Program-made: the position numbers and the translations under genes
The notes under the pieces: model-generated
Told to the model about the DNA's origin: nothing
Databases searched by the model: none
The model's input: only the letters and a program-made list of their open reading frames with translations
DNA from: Nocardioides mangrovicus
GTDB lineage: Bacteria; Actinomycetota; Actinomycetes; Propionibacteriales; Nocardioidaceae
DNA: 64,000 nt
Direction of reading: 5' to 3'
NCBI RefSeq assembly: GCF_003674065.1
Contig: NZ_RDBE01000001.1
Span: 581,614-645,613, forward strand
Part shown: positions 16,356 to 24,127 of the stretch, piece by piece
Position numbering within the stretch: the stretch's first letter is position 1
Layout of the letters: each line of letters starts with the position of its first letter

Positions 16356-17492
16356 ATGCGCGCAGTGGTCTATCGGGGCACGAAGAAAATCGCCGTCGAG
16401 GAGGTTCCCGACGCGAGCATCCAGGAGGCGACCGACGCCGTCATCCGCATCACCACCACGAACATCTGCGGGTCGGACCTGCACATGTACGAGGGTCGTG
16501 CTGGTGTGGAAGAGGGCAAGATCCTCGGCCACGAGAACATGGGGATCGTCGAGGAGGTCGGCGCCGGGGTGACCCGGGTGAAGAAGGGCGACCGGGTCTC
16601 GGTGCCGTTCAACATCGCGTGCGGCACGTGTCGTTCGTGCAACCAGGGCTGGACGTCGTTCTGCGAGCGGGTCAACCCGGTCGAGGGCATGCAGGGGTCG
16701 GCCTACGGCTACGCCAACATGGGCCCCTACGACGGCGGCCAGGCCGAATACCTGCGCGTGCCGTATGCGGACTTCAACCTGCTCGAGCTGCCTGAGGGCA
16801 CCGAGCACGAGAACGACTTCACGATGCTCTCCGACATCTTCCCCACCGGCTGGCACGGGGTCGTGCTTTCCGGCTTCCAACCCGGTGACCGGGTGGCGGT
16901 GTTCGGTGCCGGCCCGGTCGGCCTCATGGCCGCCCACAGTGCGCGGATCATGGGGGCCAGCGACGTGTTCGTAGTCGACCAGCACTCCGACCGGCTCGAC
17001 CTGGTCAAGCAGCTGGACTGCATGCCGATCGACTTCTCCGCCGGTGACCCGGTCGAGCAGATCATGGACGCCACGCAGGGTCTGGGCACCGACGTCGGTG
17101 TCGAGGCGGTGGGCTGGCAGGCCCACGACCCCAGCGGCGACGAGCACCCCGAGATGGTGCTCGACAACCTGGTCCAGGTCGTCAAGGTGCACGGCGGCAT
17201 CGGCGTCGTCGGCGTCTACGTGCCGGAGGACCCGGGCGCCGGCAGCGACCTGGCCAAGGAGGGTCGGATTGCCTGGCGCTACGGGGACTTCTTCACCAGG
17301 GGTCAACGCATGGGTACCGGGCAGGCCCCGGTGAAGCGGTACAACCGCCAGCTGCGGGACCTGATCATCCAGGGCACGGCCAAGCCGTCGTTCCTGGTCT
17401 CCCACGAGATCGGGCTGGACGAGGCACCGACCGGCTACAAGAACTTCGACGAGCGCGACAACGGCTGGACCAAGGTGCTGCTCAAGCCGTGA
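16356..17492 (+). CDS. fdhA: Glutathione-independent formaldehyde dehydrogenase (zinc ADH family)
   Basis: 378-aa medium-chain zinc dehydrogenase of the type that oxidises formaldehyde (or dismutates aldehydes) without glutathione, using NAD. Catalytic zinc ligands lie in NICGSDLH and GHENMG; the structural zinc cysteines are in CGTCRSCNQGWTSFC. The Rossmann motif VFGAGPVGLMAA is near residue 187. The family-specific long insert and KEGRIAWRYGDFFTRGQ segment are present. Strong GAGGAGG 4 nt before the ATG. It overlaps the methyltransferase gene by 4 bp (GTGA). With the aldehyde-oxidoreductase-type operon it gives the element an aldehyde-handling theme. Confidence 0.9.
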   Translation: MRAVVYRGTKKIAVEEVPDASIQEATDAVIRITTTNICGSDLHMYEGRAGVEEGKILGHENMGIVEEVGAGVTRVKKGDRVSVPFNIACGTCRSCNQGWTSFCERVNPVEGMQGSAYGYANMGPYDGGQAEYLRVPYADFNLLELPEGTEHENDFTMLSDIFPTGWHGVVLSGFQPGDRVAVFGAGPVGLMAAHSARIMGASDVFVVDQHSDRLDLVKQLDCMPIDFSAGDPVEQIMDATQGLGTDVGVEAVGWQAHDPSGDEHPEMVLDNLVQVVKVHGGIGVVGVYVPEDPGAGSDLAKEGRIAWRYGDFFTRGQRMGTGQAPVKRYNRQLRDLIIQGTAKPSFLVSHEIGLDEAPTGYKNFDERDNGWTKVLLKP

Positions 17493-18244
17493 GCGAGGCC
17501 GAGTCCGAGGAGTTCGGGACGACCGCGACCTGGGCGGCGGACTCAATCGAACGGCTCGGGCCGGTCCACGCGTTGCCGGCGGCCTGTCAGGGGAGCGGGT
17601 CGCCGGAGGCGTTGCACTGGTTGTGCCAGGAGCTCGCATTGCAACCAGGGAGGCGACTGCTCGACGTCGGCGCCGGGATCGGGGGTCCGGCGGCCTACGC
17701 CCGCGAGGAGACCGGGGTCGAGGTCGACCTCGTGGACCCGATGCCGCAGGCCTGCGCTGCCGCCGAGCGGATCTTCGGGCTGCCGGCTCTGGTCGGCGAT
17801 GCCGGCAAGCTGCCGTTGGACGACCGCGGCCACGACGCCGCGTGGTCGCTGGGAGTGCTGTGCACCCTCTCCGACCAGCCGGCCGCGTTGGCCGAGCTGG
17901 CGCGCGTCGTGCGATCCGGCGGCGGCATCGGGCTCCTGGTTTTCGTGCGGCTCGCGCAGCGGCAGCGGGTGCATATGCCGGACAACGACTTCCCTGCCTG
18001 GCGCGAGCTCCGCGACATGCTGGACGACGCCCGGCTGGACCTCGTGCACGAGCACCGGCTGAAGGACTTCGGCGCACCCGACGCCGGCTGGACCGCACGG
18101 GCGGACCGGGTGCACGACGACGTCCGCCGGCACCACCTGCGCGACCCGCGCTGGCAGCGGGCCGAGCGCCAGCGCAAGGCTGTCGAAACCTTCGTCGACG
18201 AGGGTCTCGTCGAGGGCGTCGTCCTCACCTGCCGCGTCCGGTGA
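17489..18244 (+). CDS. Class I SAM-dependent methyltransferase
   Basis: 251 aa, GTG start overlapping the dehydrogenase stop. Motif I is LLDVGAGIGGPAAYA (about residues 58-72), followed by an acidic VDLVDPMPQA and the LPLDDRGHDAAWSLGVL post-motif region. Substrate unknown. The translational coupling suggests it works in the same stress or C1/aldehyde setting as fdhA, but that is inference. Confidence 0.8.
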   Translation: MSEAESEEFGTTATWAADSIERLGPVHALPAACQGSGSPEALHWLCQELALQPGRRLLDVGAGIGGPAAYAREETGVEVDLVDPMPQACAAAERIFGLPALVGDAGKLPLDDRGHDAAWSLGVLCTLSDQPAALAELARVVRSGGGIGLLVFVRLAQRQRVHMPDNDFPAWRELRDMLDDARLDLVHEHRLKDFGAPDAGWTARADRVHDDVRRHHLRDPRWQRAERQRKAVETFVDEGLVEGVVLTCRVR

Positions 18245-18273
18245 CGCTCAGGCCGACCTCTAGCGTCACGGAC

Positions 18274-18537
18274 ATGCACGACGTCATCCACTGGGTCCTC
18301 GACTTCATCGGCGTCCATAACGGCGAGGACCGGTTCTCCACCCGCATGTATAACTTCTGGTCCGGCTTTGGCGGCAACATCAGCGTCCTGGCGCTCGGCG
18401 GCACGATCTTCGGGGTCTACCGTCACAACGCGAAGCTCCTGCTGCGCCTCAACCCGCTGCGGCACCGAGGCCACCGCAGGGACGAGACAGACCCCGACCA
18501 GACAGAGCCCGACACGACAGAGCCCGACCACAGCTGA
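18274..18537 (+). CDS. Small membrane protein of unknown function
   Basis: 87 aa starting at the ATG at 18274. An amphipathic start (MHDVIHWVLDFIGVHNGEDR) precedes a hydrophobic segment ISVLALGGTIFGVY and a basic then Asp/Thr/Glu-Pro-rich tail. Similar short proteins with a YNFWSGFG motif occur in actinobacteria and their phages; no function is known. Its presence fits a mobile-element origin. Confidence 0.6.
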   Translation: MHDVIHWVLDFIGVHNGEDRFSTRMYNFWSGFGGNISVLALGGTIFGVYRHNAKLLLRLNPLRHRGHRRDETDPDQTEPDTTEPDHS

Positions 18538-18600
18538 CCGTGCGCTGCGCTCACCCGACCGGGTGCGGTTGCATCGGCGGTGGTCGGTCACGGGGTGGAC

Positions 18601-19224
18601 ATGACCGACCTCTCCGTCCTCGTTCTCAACTGCACGCTGAAGCCGAGCCCGGCTCCGTCGAGCAGCGACAAGCTGTCGGGGCAGCTGGTCGATGCGATGA
18701 AGGACGTGGCACAGCAGGCCGGCCACACCGTCGCCGCCGAGACGGTGCGCGTGGTGGACCACGACGTGCACCCGGGCGTCGAGGCCGACATGGGGGACGG
18801 CGACCAGTGGCCGCAGATCCGCTCCAAGATCCTCGCCGCAGACGTTCTCGTCCTGGCGACGCCCACGTGGATGGGCCAGCAGTCCAGCGTGTGCCAGCGG
18901 GTGCTCGAGCGGCTCGACGCCGAGGTCGCCGAGACCGACGAGGCCGGCCGCCCGATCCTGTACGGCAAGGTCGCGGCGGTCACCGTGGTCGGCAACGAGG
19001 ACGGTGCCCACCACATCAGCGCCGTTGCCTTCCAGTGCCTCAACGACGTCGGCTTCACCATCGCCGCCCAGGCCGCGACGTACTGGAACGGCGAGGCCAT
19101 GAACTCGACCGACTACAACGACCTCGACGAGACCCCCGAGGCCGTGGCCTCGACCACCAAGGGGGTGGCGACCAACACCGTGCACCTGGCCGCCGCGCTC
19201 GCTGCGTCCAACTACCCCGCCTAG
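18601..19224 (+). CDS. NADPH-dependent FMN reductase / flavodoxin-like protein
   Basis: 207-aa flavodoxin-fold protein. It begins VLVLNCTLKPSP (phosphate-loop region), has the flavin-contacting segment ADVLVLATPTWMGQQSSVCQ (about residues 80-99) and a GKVAAVTVVGNEDGAHH loop typical of NADPH-dependent FMN reductases. ATG at 18601 chosen by homology. Likely a quinone/azo/nitro reductase or general FMN reductase. Last intact gene before the degraded right end of the element. Confidence 0.85.
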   Translation: MTDLSVLVLNCTLKPSPAPSSSDKLSGQLVDAMKDVAQQAGHTVAAETVRVVDHDVHPGVEADMGDGDQWPQIRSKILAADVLVLATPTWMGQQSSVCQRVLERLDAEVAETDEAGRPILYGKVAAVTVVGNEDGAHHISAVAFQCLNDVGFTIAAQAATYWNGEAMNSTDYNDLDETPEAVASTTKGVATNTVHLAAALAASNYPA

Positions 19225-19269
19225 AGAGGTCTCGCCGCTGAGCGTCGTTCAGCGGCCTGTCGAACGCCC

Positions 19270-19455
19270 CTAATGCAAGGCGGCCGCAGTGAATTCCACC
19301 GCTGCACGCTCGAACTCGCTCGCGTGGGAGAGCATCGCGTGCTTGCCGCCATCGACCGTCACTTCCTCGACCTCGATGTGACGATGCAGCCGCTGCGCCA
19401 CGGTGTTGGCGGCGCCGGCGTGCGATGAGGTCATGCGAACCATAAGCACTTCGCG
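19270..19455 (-). pseudogene. Alpha/beta-hydrolase C-terminal remnant
   Basis: On the minus strand the frame ending in TAG at 19270 reads HIEVEEVTVDGGKHAMLSHA then SEFERAAVEFTAAALH, which resembles the last strand-His-helix unit of alpha/beta hydrolases (catalytic His in GGKHAML). No nucleophile elbow is found upstream. Treated as debris; weak call. Confidence 0.4.
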
Positions 19456-20171
19456 CCCCGGATGGTCGACGGCGTTCGAAGACCTTGATCAACGAGCAGG
19501 CCATGCAGTTGCTCGCCTAGGAGATTATTGTCCTCACTCACAACGACGCGCTGCTTAAGGTGGAACTCGGCTGGCACCCGCGGGGCGAGGACCTGTTGTG
19601 GCGCTCGGACCTGCAGGAGACCAATCGCGGCCATAGCGGTCAGCTGAACCTGCGGTATCGCGCGGCGTGCAAGGCTCGGCGTCGAGACCAGCTCATCGGG
19701 CACTCACTGCCGACACGACGTCTTACCGGCGGCTGCGCTACGCGTTGTGGACGTTGCTAGAGAGTTGATGCCGAGCCATGCTCACGATCGGAAAATGCAT
19801 CCGATCACCTTGGACGGAGGGGTGCCGGCGCGGCTGGCTCAATCTAGTGCGAGTGAGACACGAGCCGCGTCCGCGGCCAAGGGGGAATGATCGTCACCCA
19901 GGCGAGGTCGCGTCCTTTGCGGCGGGGTGACGCATCCCGGAACCGCGGTATCTCGGCCGATCCGGGCGGTTATAGGCAGCCGAACGAACTACGAACGCTT
20001 GTTGCCCGAGGATTTGAGCGGGGGCCGAAAATGGGCCAGGTATTGCCAGCCAGAAGTGAGCACCACCGGGCTACAGTGAGCATTGTCAGAGCGCGTTATC
20101 GCAAGCGCTATCAGCAGGAATGCGCTGGATCTGGCAATGATGAGCAACAGAGGGTAGACGGCTGACCTCAT
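19456..20171. other. Right end of the element, no intact gene recognised
   Basis: About 700 bp between the last remnant and attR. Frames such as 19560-19760 and 19887-20165 (+) translate to basic, low-information sequence that I cannot assign. Base composition is lower in G+C than the flanks (for example around 20040-20120). Probably eroded mobile-element sequence. Confidence 0.55.
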
Positions 20172-20206
20172 CCAGAGGTCGCAGGTTCAAATCCTGCCCC
20201 CGCTAC
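20172..20206 (+). repeat. attR: duplicated tRNA-fMet 3' end
   Basis: Identical to 5168-5202 over 35 bp. The sequence lacks acceptor 5' strand, D arm and anticodon loop and so is not a tRNA gene. It marks the right boundary of the element. Confidence 0.88.
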
Positions 20207-20212
20207 GAACTG

Positions 20213-20243
20213 AGAGGCCCGGACCATCAGGTCCGGGCCTCTT
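20213..20243 (+). terminator. Displaced original tRNA-fMet terminator
   Basis: Perfect 13-bp stem (20213-20225 with 20230-20242) around a 4-nt loop, 6 bp after attR, the same spacing as the hairpin after the intact tRNA on the left. I infer this was the native terminator of tRNA-fMet before integration. Confidence 0.65.
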
Positions 20244-20760
20244 GACGCGTGTTGGTGTCGTTCGAGCACCGGTCTTTCCGACCAGGAAGATGAATCCGGC
20301 CAGATCCGACCCTGGCGGTTCCCTGGGACGAACGCCGGCGTGCCGGAGTCAACGTGCCATCGCGACCGTGCCCGGTCACATGACGAAGGCGGCCCCGTCC
20401 CCTCGGGGCCGTAGGTGACGCTCGTCGACATCGGCCCAGAATCAGCGGCGACTCCGCGAATCGAGAGTCGAGGATGGCGGCCGGGCCAACGTATCCGGCG
20501 ACTTCGCCGCCTTCGCCACGGCGGCGATCCGCAAGGACCTCCTGCCGGGTCGGGTGCTGTTGGCCGTCGGCTAGCTCGATCTCGCGTGCACTCGAGACGA
20601 GGAACGCGATCCGCGGCATCCAGGGATTCGACCCCAGAACAGACCTTGGCAGGAGTAGTTCTCGACGGCTCGACGGCTCGACGGCTCGACGGCTCGACGG
20701 CTCGTCGTGCAGATGGGGCGCGAGTCGCGACTGAAGACGAGGCGGGCTTCTATCGTTGCG
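20244..20760. other. Intergenic region before the acyl-CoA operon
   Basis: About 500 bp with no convincing gene. It contains a short tandem repeat (20663-20704) and leads into the palindromic operator at 20761. Long minus-strand frames here lack family resemblance. Confidence 0.55.
20663..20704. repeat. 8-bp tandem repeat, about 5 copies
   Basis: CGACGGCT is repeated five times head to tail (20663-20702) with a partial copy on each side. It lies roughly 55-100 bp upstream of the operator and may be a slippage-prone array or simply neutral. Confidence 0.8.
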
Positions 20761-20780
20761 TAGTGAATGGTGATTCACTA
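20761..20780. promoter_or_regulatory. Palindromic operator, probable TetR site
   Basis: Perfect inverted repeat TAGTGAAT-GGTG-ATTCACTA just upstream of the acyl-CoA operon. Its size and symmetry fit a TetR dimer, and a TetR gene ends this operon (32185-32772). A second, shorter palindrome GTGAC-AGCG-GTCAC follows at 20786-20799. Together they should place operon expression under repression relieved by a pathway CoA ester. Confidence 0.65.
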
Positions 20781-20833
20781 ACCTCGTGACAGCGGTCACG
20801 CAAGGGAGCGGGCCGGTCACGTCGGGAGTGCGG

Positions 20834-22480
20834 ATGAGCGAGCAGACCTTCGACGTCGCGTCCCTGTTCGACCGACGCGCCGACCGTCGGTGGGAGCGGG
20901 TCTGCGGGGCCGACCTGGTCGAGCGCAACACGTGGAGCGCACCTGACAAGGAGGCGCTCGTCGGGTGGTCCGGCGCGTACGGCGAGGACCGGTTCGAGCG
21001 GCTCACCTACCGACAGCTCGACGAGCTCGCGAACCAGGTCGGCCACGGCCTGCGAGCCGCGGGCGTCGGGCGCGGTGACCGGGTCGTCGCCGTCGGTGAG
21101 AACTCGGTCGAGGGCTTCGTGCTCCGGCTCGGCGTCGCCAAGATCGGCGCCGTCGTCGCCTACCTCAACCCGGCGCTCGCGCCCGACGTCGTCGAGCACC
21201 TGCTCGAGCGCTACGACCCGCGGTTCGCCGTTGTCGACGCCGAGCTGTGGGACCGGGTCGCGGCGCCCTTCGCTGCCCGAGGCCTGAGCCTCGACGTCAC
21301 GATCGAGATCGGTGGAGGCGTCGTCGCGGGCAGCATCGGGTTCGGCGCCTTCGTCGACGCGCAGCCGACCGACGAGCCCGAGGCGACCGTCCACGGCGAC
21401 GACATCTGGGAGATCCAGAGCACGTCGGGCACCACCGCGATGCCGAAGGGCGTGATGCTCTCGCACAGCAGCGCCACGATGGTCGCGCACGGCTTCGCGC
21501 TCACCTTGACCCGCGGCGTCCCGATCGAGAACGACGTGCGGCTGGTCGCCTTCCTGCCGATGCTCTACCACATCGGCAGCCAGATCTTCGGGCTCTCCGT
21601 CTTCGCCTGCGGAGGCACCCTGGTGCTGGGCCGCAGGCCTGATGTCGAGGCGGTCGCCGACGCGATCGAGCGGGAGCGGGCGACCGCGCTGTGGGGCGGC
21701 GCGCCCGCGATGTACGGCGCCGTGCTGGCCGCCAACCGGGCTCGTCGGCGTGACATGTCGAGCCTGCGGATCGGTGTCTTCGGCTGGGCCGCGCTGCGCA
21801 CCGATGTGCTCGAGGGGCTGCGCGAGTTCGCGCCGCACCTGAGCCCGGTCGGGATCTTCGGGCAGACCGAGGCGATCGCCTGCCATCGCTGGTGGATCGA
21901 CGCCCACGAGGAGCTCTGGCGCGAGACCTCGCCCGGGCTCAACTACGTCGGCGTGCCCAGCCCGCTGCTCGCCTCGCAGATCGTCGACGCCCTCGGCGAG
22001 CCGCTCGACGGGCAGGCCGGCGTCACCGGCGAGGCCGTCTACCGCTCGCCGGTGATGACGGCCGGCTACTACCAGGACGAGGCCGCCACGCGCGAGGCGT
22101 TCCGGGGCGGCTGGTTCCACTCCGGCGACTCCTGCGTGTACGACGAACGCGGGATGCGGATCATGGTCGACCGCTTCAAGGACATCGTGAAGTCCGGCGG
22201 TGAGAACGTCTCCAGCATCCGGGTCGAGGGCTGCCTCGGTCAGCACCCTGGCGTCGCCAAGGTGGCCGTGATCGGCGTGCCCGACGACCGCTGGGGCGAG
22301 GCGGTCACCGCGGTCGTCGTACCTGAGGGCGACGGCGTCTTTGAGGCCGACCTGATCGCCTTCGCCCGCGAGCGCCTGGCCGGTTTCGAGACCCCGAAGC
22401 AGGTGGTCTTCGTCGACGCGCTGCCGGAGACCGTCGGCGGCAAGGTCCTCAAGTACCGGCTGCGCGAGCAGTACCGCTAG
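20834..22480 (+). CDS. Acyl-CoA synthetase (class I adenylate-forming)
   Basis: 548 aa from the ATG at 20834, preceded by GGGAG at 5 nt; a GTG at 20786 would overlap the second palindrome. AMP-binding motifs: STSGTTAMPKGVMLSH (P-loop), GIFGQTEAIA (A5), GWFHSGDS (A7), DRFKDIVKSGGENVSS (A8) and the C-terminal catalytic lysine in GGKVLKYRLRE. It activates a carboxylic acid to its CoA thioester with ATP. First gene of an operon whose later genes carboxylate, hydrate and dehydrogenate acyl-CoAs; a second synthetase is at 30591. Confidence 0.9.
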   Translation: MSEQTFDVASLFDRRADRRWERVCGADLVERNTWSAPDKEALVGWSGAYGEDRFERLTYRQLDELANQVGHGLRAAGVGRGDRVVAVGENSVEGFVLRLGVAKIGAVVAYLNPALAPDVVEHLLERYDPRFAVVDAELWDRVAAPFAARGLSLDVTIEIGGGVVAGSIGFGAFVDAQPTDEPEATVHGDDIWEIQSTSGTTAMPKGVMLSHSSATMVAHGFALTLTRGVPIENDVRLVAFLPMLYHIGSQIFGLSVFACGGTLVLGRRPDVEAVADAIERERATALWGGAPAMYGAVLAANRARRRDMSSLRIGVFGWAALRTDVLEGLREFAPHLSPVGIFGQTEAIACHRWWIDAHEELWRETSPGLNYVGVPSPLLASQIVDALGEPLDGQAGVTGEAVYRSPVMTAGYYQDEAATREAFRGGWFHSGDSCVYDERGMRIMVDRFKDIVKSGGENVSSIRVEGCLGQHPGVAKVAVIGVPDDRWGEAVTAVVVPEGDGVFEADLIAFARERLAGFETPKQVVFVDALPETVGGKVLKYRLREQYR

Positions 22481-22521
22481 TCACTGGCCGTTCACTCGTC
22501 CGCCCACCACAGGAAGGCCCG

Positions 22522-24120
22522 ATGCAGGTCCTCACCAGCCGGCACGACCCGGCCAGCGACATCTCCCGCAGCAACCGCGCGGGCAACCTCGAGCGGATCG
22601 CCGACCTCGACGAGCAGCACCGGCTCGCCCGGGCCGGCGGCGGCGAGCGGTACGTCGAGCGGCACCGGAAGCGCGGCCGCCTCCTCGCCCGCGAGCGGAT
22701 CGAGCTGCTGCTCGACCGCGACGCGCCGTTCCTCGAGCTCGGCACCGTCGCCGCGTGGGGCACGGAGTACACCGTCGGCGCCAGCGTCGTCACGGGCATC
22801 GGGGTGGTCAGCGGCACCGAGTGCGTGATCGTGGCCCACGACCCGACGGTCCGCGGAGGGGCGTCCAACCCGTACACCTGGCAGAAGGTGCTGCGCGCGA
22901 TGACGATCGCCCGCGAGAACCGGCTGCCGACGATCAGCCTCGTCGAGTCCGGCGGCGGCGACCTCGAGCGCCAGGTCGAGCTCTTCGTCCCGGCCGGCCG
23001 GCTCTTCCACGAGCTGTCGGCGCTGTCCGCGGCCGGCGTACCGACCATCGCGCTGGTCTTCGGCAACTCGACCGCCGGTGGCGCCTACGTGCCCGGCATG
23101 TGCGACTACGCGGTGATGGTGCAGCAGCAGGCGAAGGTGTTCCTCGGCGGTCCGCCGCTGGTCAAGATGGCGACCGGCGAGGACGCCGACGACGAGTCCC
23201 TCGGCGGCGCCGACATGCACGCGCGTACCTCGGGCCTGGCCGACTACCTCGCCCGCGACGAGCACGAGTGCCTGTCCATCGGGCGCGGCATCGTCGAGCA
23301 CCTGAACTGGCGCAAGCGCGGTCCCGGTGCCACCGAGTCGCCCGACGATCCCCGGTACGACGCCGAGGAGCTGCTCGAGATCGCCTCGGTCGACCTCAAG
23401 GTGCCCTTCGACCCCCGCGAGGTGCTCGCCCGCACCGTCGACGGCTCGCGCTTCGAGGAGTACAAGCCGCTCTACGGCACCGCCCTGGTCACCGGTTGGG
23501 CGTCGATCCACGGCTTCCCGGTCGGCGTTCTCGCCAACGCCCGCGGTGTCCTGCTCAACGAGGAGGCCAAGAAGGGCGCGGAGTTCATCATGCTCTGCAA
23601 CCAGACCGACACCCCGCTGGTGTTCCTGCAGAACACGACCGGCTTCATGGTCGGCACGCAGTACGAGCAGAACGGGATGATCAAGGACGGCTCGAAGATG
23701 ATCAACGCCGTCACGAACAGCCGCGTCCCGCACCTGACGATCAACATGGCCGCCTCGTACGGTGCCGGCAACTACGGCATGTCGGGACGCTCCTACGACC
23801 CCCGGCTGCTCTTCACCTGGCCCGGCTCGAAGACCGCGATCATGGGTCCCGAGCAGCTCGCCGGCGTGATGTCGATCGTGGCCCGTCAGGCTGCCGCGTC
23901 GGCCGGTCGACCCTTCGACGAGGAGGCCGACGCCGTCCGCACCCGGACGCTGACCGAGAAGGTCGAGGCCGAGTCGCTCGCGCTGTACATGAGCGGCCAG
24001 GGCTACGACGACGGGATCATCGACCCCCGCGACACCCGGGCCGTGCTCGGGATGGGCCTGTCGATGTGCCACAACGACGAGATCAGCGGAACCCGCGGCT
24101 TCGCGGTCTTCCGCATGTGA
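22522..24120 (+). CDS. Acyl-CoA carboxylase beta (carboxyltransferase) subunit
   Basis: 532-aa carboxyltransferase with both crotonase-like halves. The N-terminal half has FGNSTAGGAYVPGMCDY (oxyanion region, about residues 180-196); the C-terminal half has NMAASYGAGNYGMSGRSYDP and WPGSKTAIMGPEQLAGVM. Sequence layout is that of 3-methylcrotonyl-CoA or geranyl-CoA carboxylase beta subunits (LiuB/AtuC) more than of propionyl-CoA carboxylase; the exact substrate is not fixed by what I can see. GGAAGG precedes the ATG. It partners the biotin subunit 7 bp downstream. Confidence 0.88.
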   Translation: MQVLTSRHDPASDISRSNRAGNLERIADLDEQHRLARAGGGERYVERHRKRGRLLARERIELLLDRDAPFLELGTVAAWGTEYTVGASVVTGIGVVSGTECVIVAHDPTVRGGASNPYTWQKVLRAMTIARENRLPTISLVESGGGDLERQVELFVPAGRLFHELSALSAAGVPTIALVFGNSTAGGAYVPGMCDYAVMVQQQAKVFLGGPPLVKMATGEDADDESLGGADMHARTSGLADYLARDEHECLSIGRGIVEHLNWRKRGPGATESPDDPRYDAEELLEIASVDLKVPFDPREVLARTVDGSRFEEYKPLYGTALVTGWASIHGFPVGVLANARGVLLNEEAKKGAEFIMLCNQTDTPLVFLQNTTGFMVGTQYEQNGMIKDGSKMINAVTNSRVPHLTINMAASYGAGNYGMSGRSYDPRLLFTWPGSKTAIMGPEQLAGVMSIVARQAAASAGRPFDEEADAVRTRTLTEKVEAESLALYMSGQGYDDGIIDPRDTRAVLGMGLSMCHNDEISGTRGFAVFRM

Positions 24121-24127
24121 GGCAGCG

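Larger units (their letters stand above)
5168..20206. mobile_element. 15-kb integrated element (genomic island) in tRNA-fMet
   Basis: A perfect 35-bp sequence, the 3' half of tRNA-fMet plus one base, occurs at 5168-5202 and again at 20172-20206 in the same orientation. This is the footprint of tyrosine-recombinase integration into a tRNA gene. A tyrosine recombinase gene lies immediately inside the left end. The cargo is mixed metabolic genes plus several broken genes, and the G+C content looks slightly lower and more variable than the flanks. No replication, conjugation or phage structural genes are recognisable, so it is a genomic island or the degraded remains of an integrative element. 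Confidence 0.85.

Noticed and set aside
19887-20165. 92-codon frame at the right end of the element
   Set aside because: No recognisable domain or good ribosome binding site; composition suggests non-coding or eroded sequence.
20172-20206. Possible second tRNA gene at the right boundary
   Set aside because: Only the 3' half is present; no acceptor 5' strand, D arm or anticodon loop. It is the att repeat.
20663-20704. Tandem array considered as a CRISPR
   Set aside because: Unit is 8 bp with no spacers and no cas genes nearby.
20227-21006. 259-codon minus-strand frame before and into the acyl-CoA operon
   Set aside because: Ser/Arg-rich, no motifs, overlaps the operator and the start of a clear gene on the other strand.
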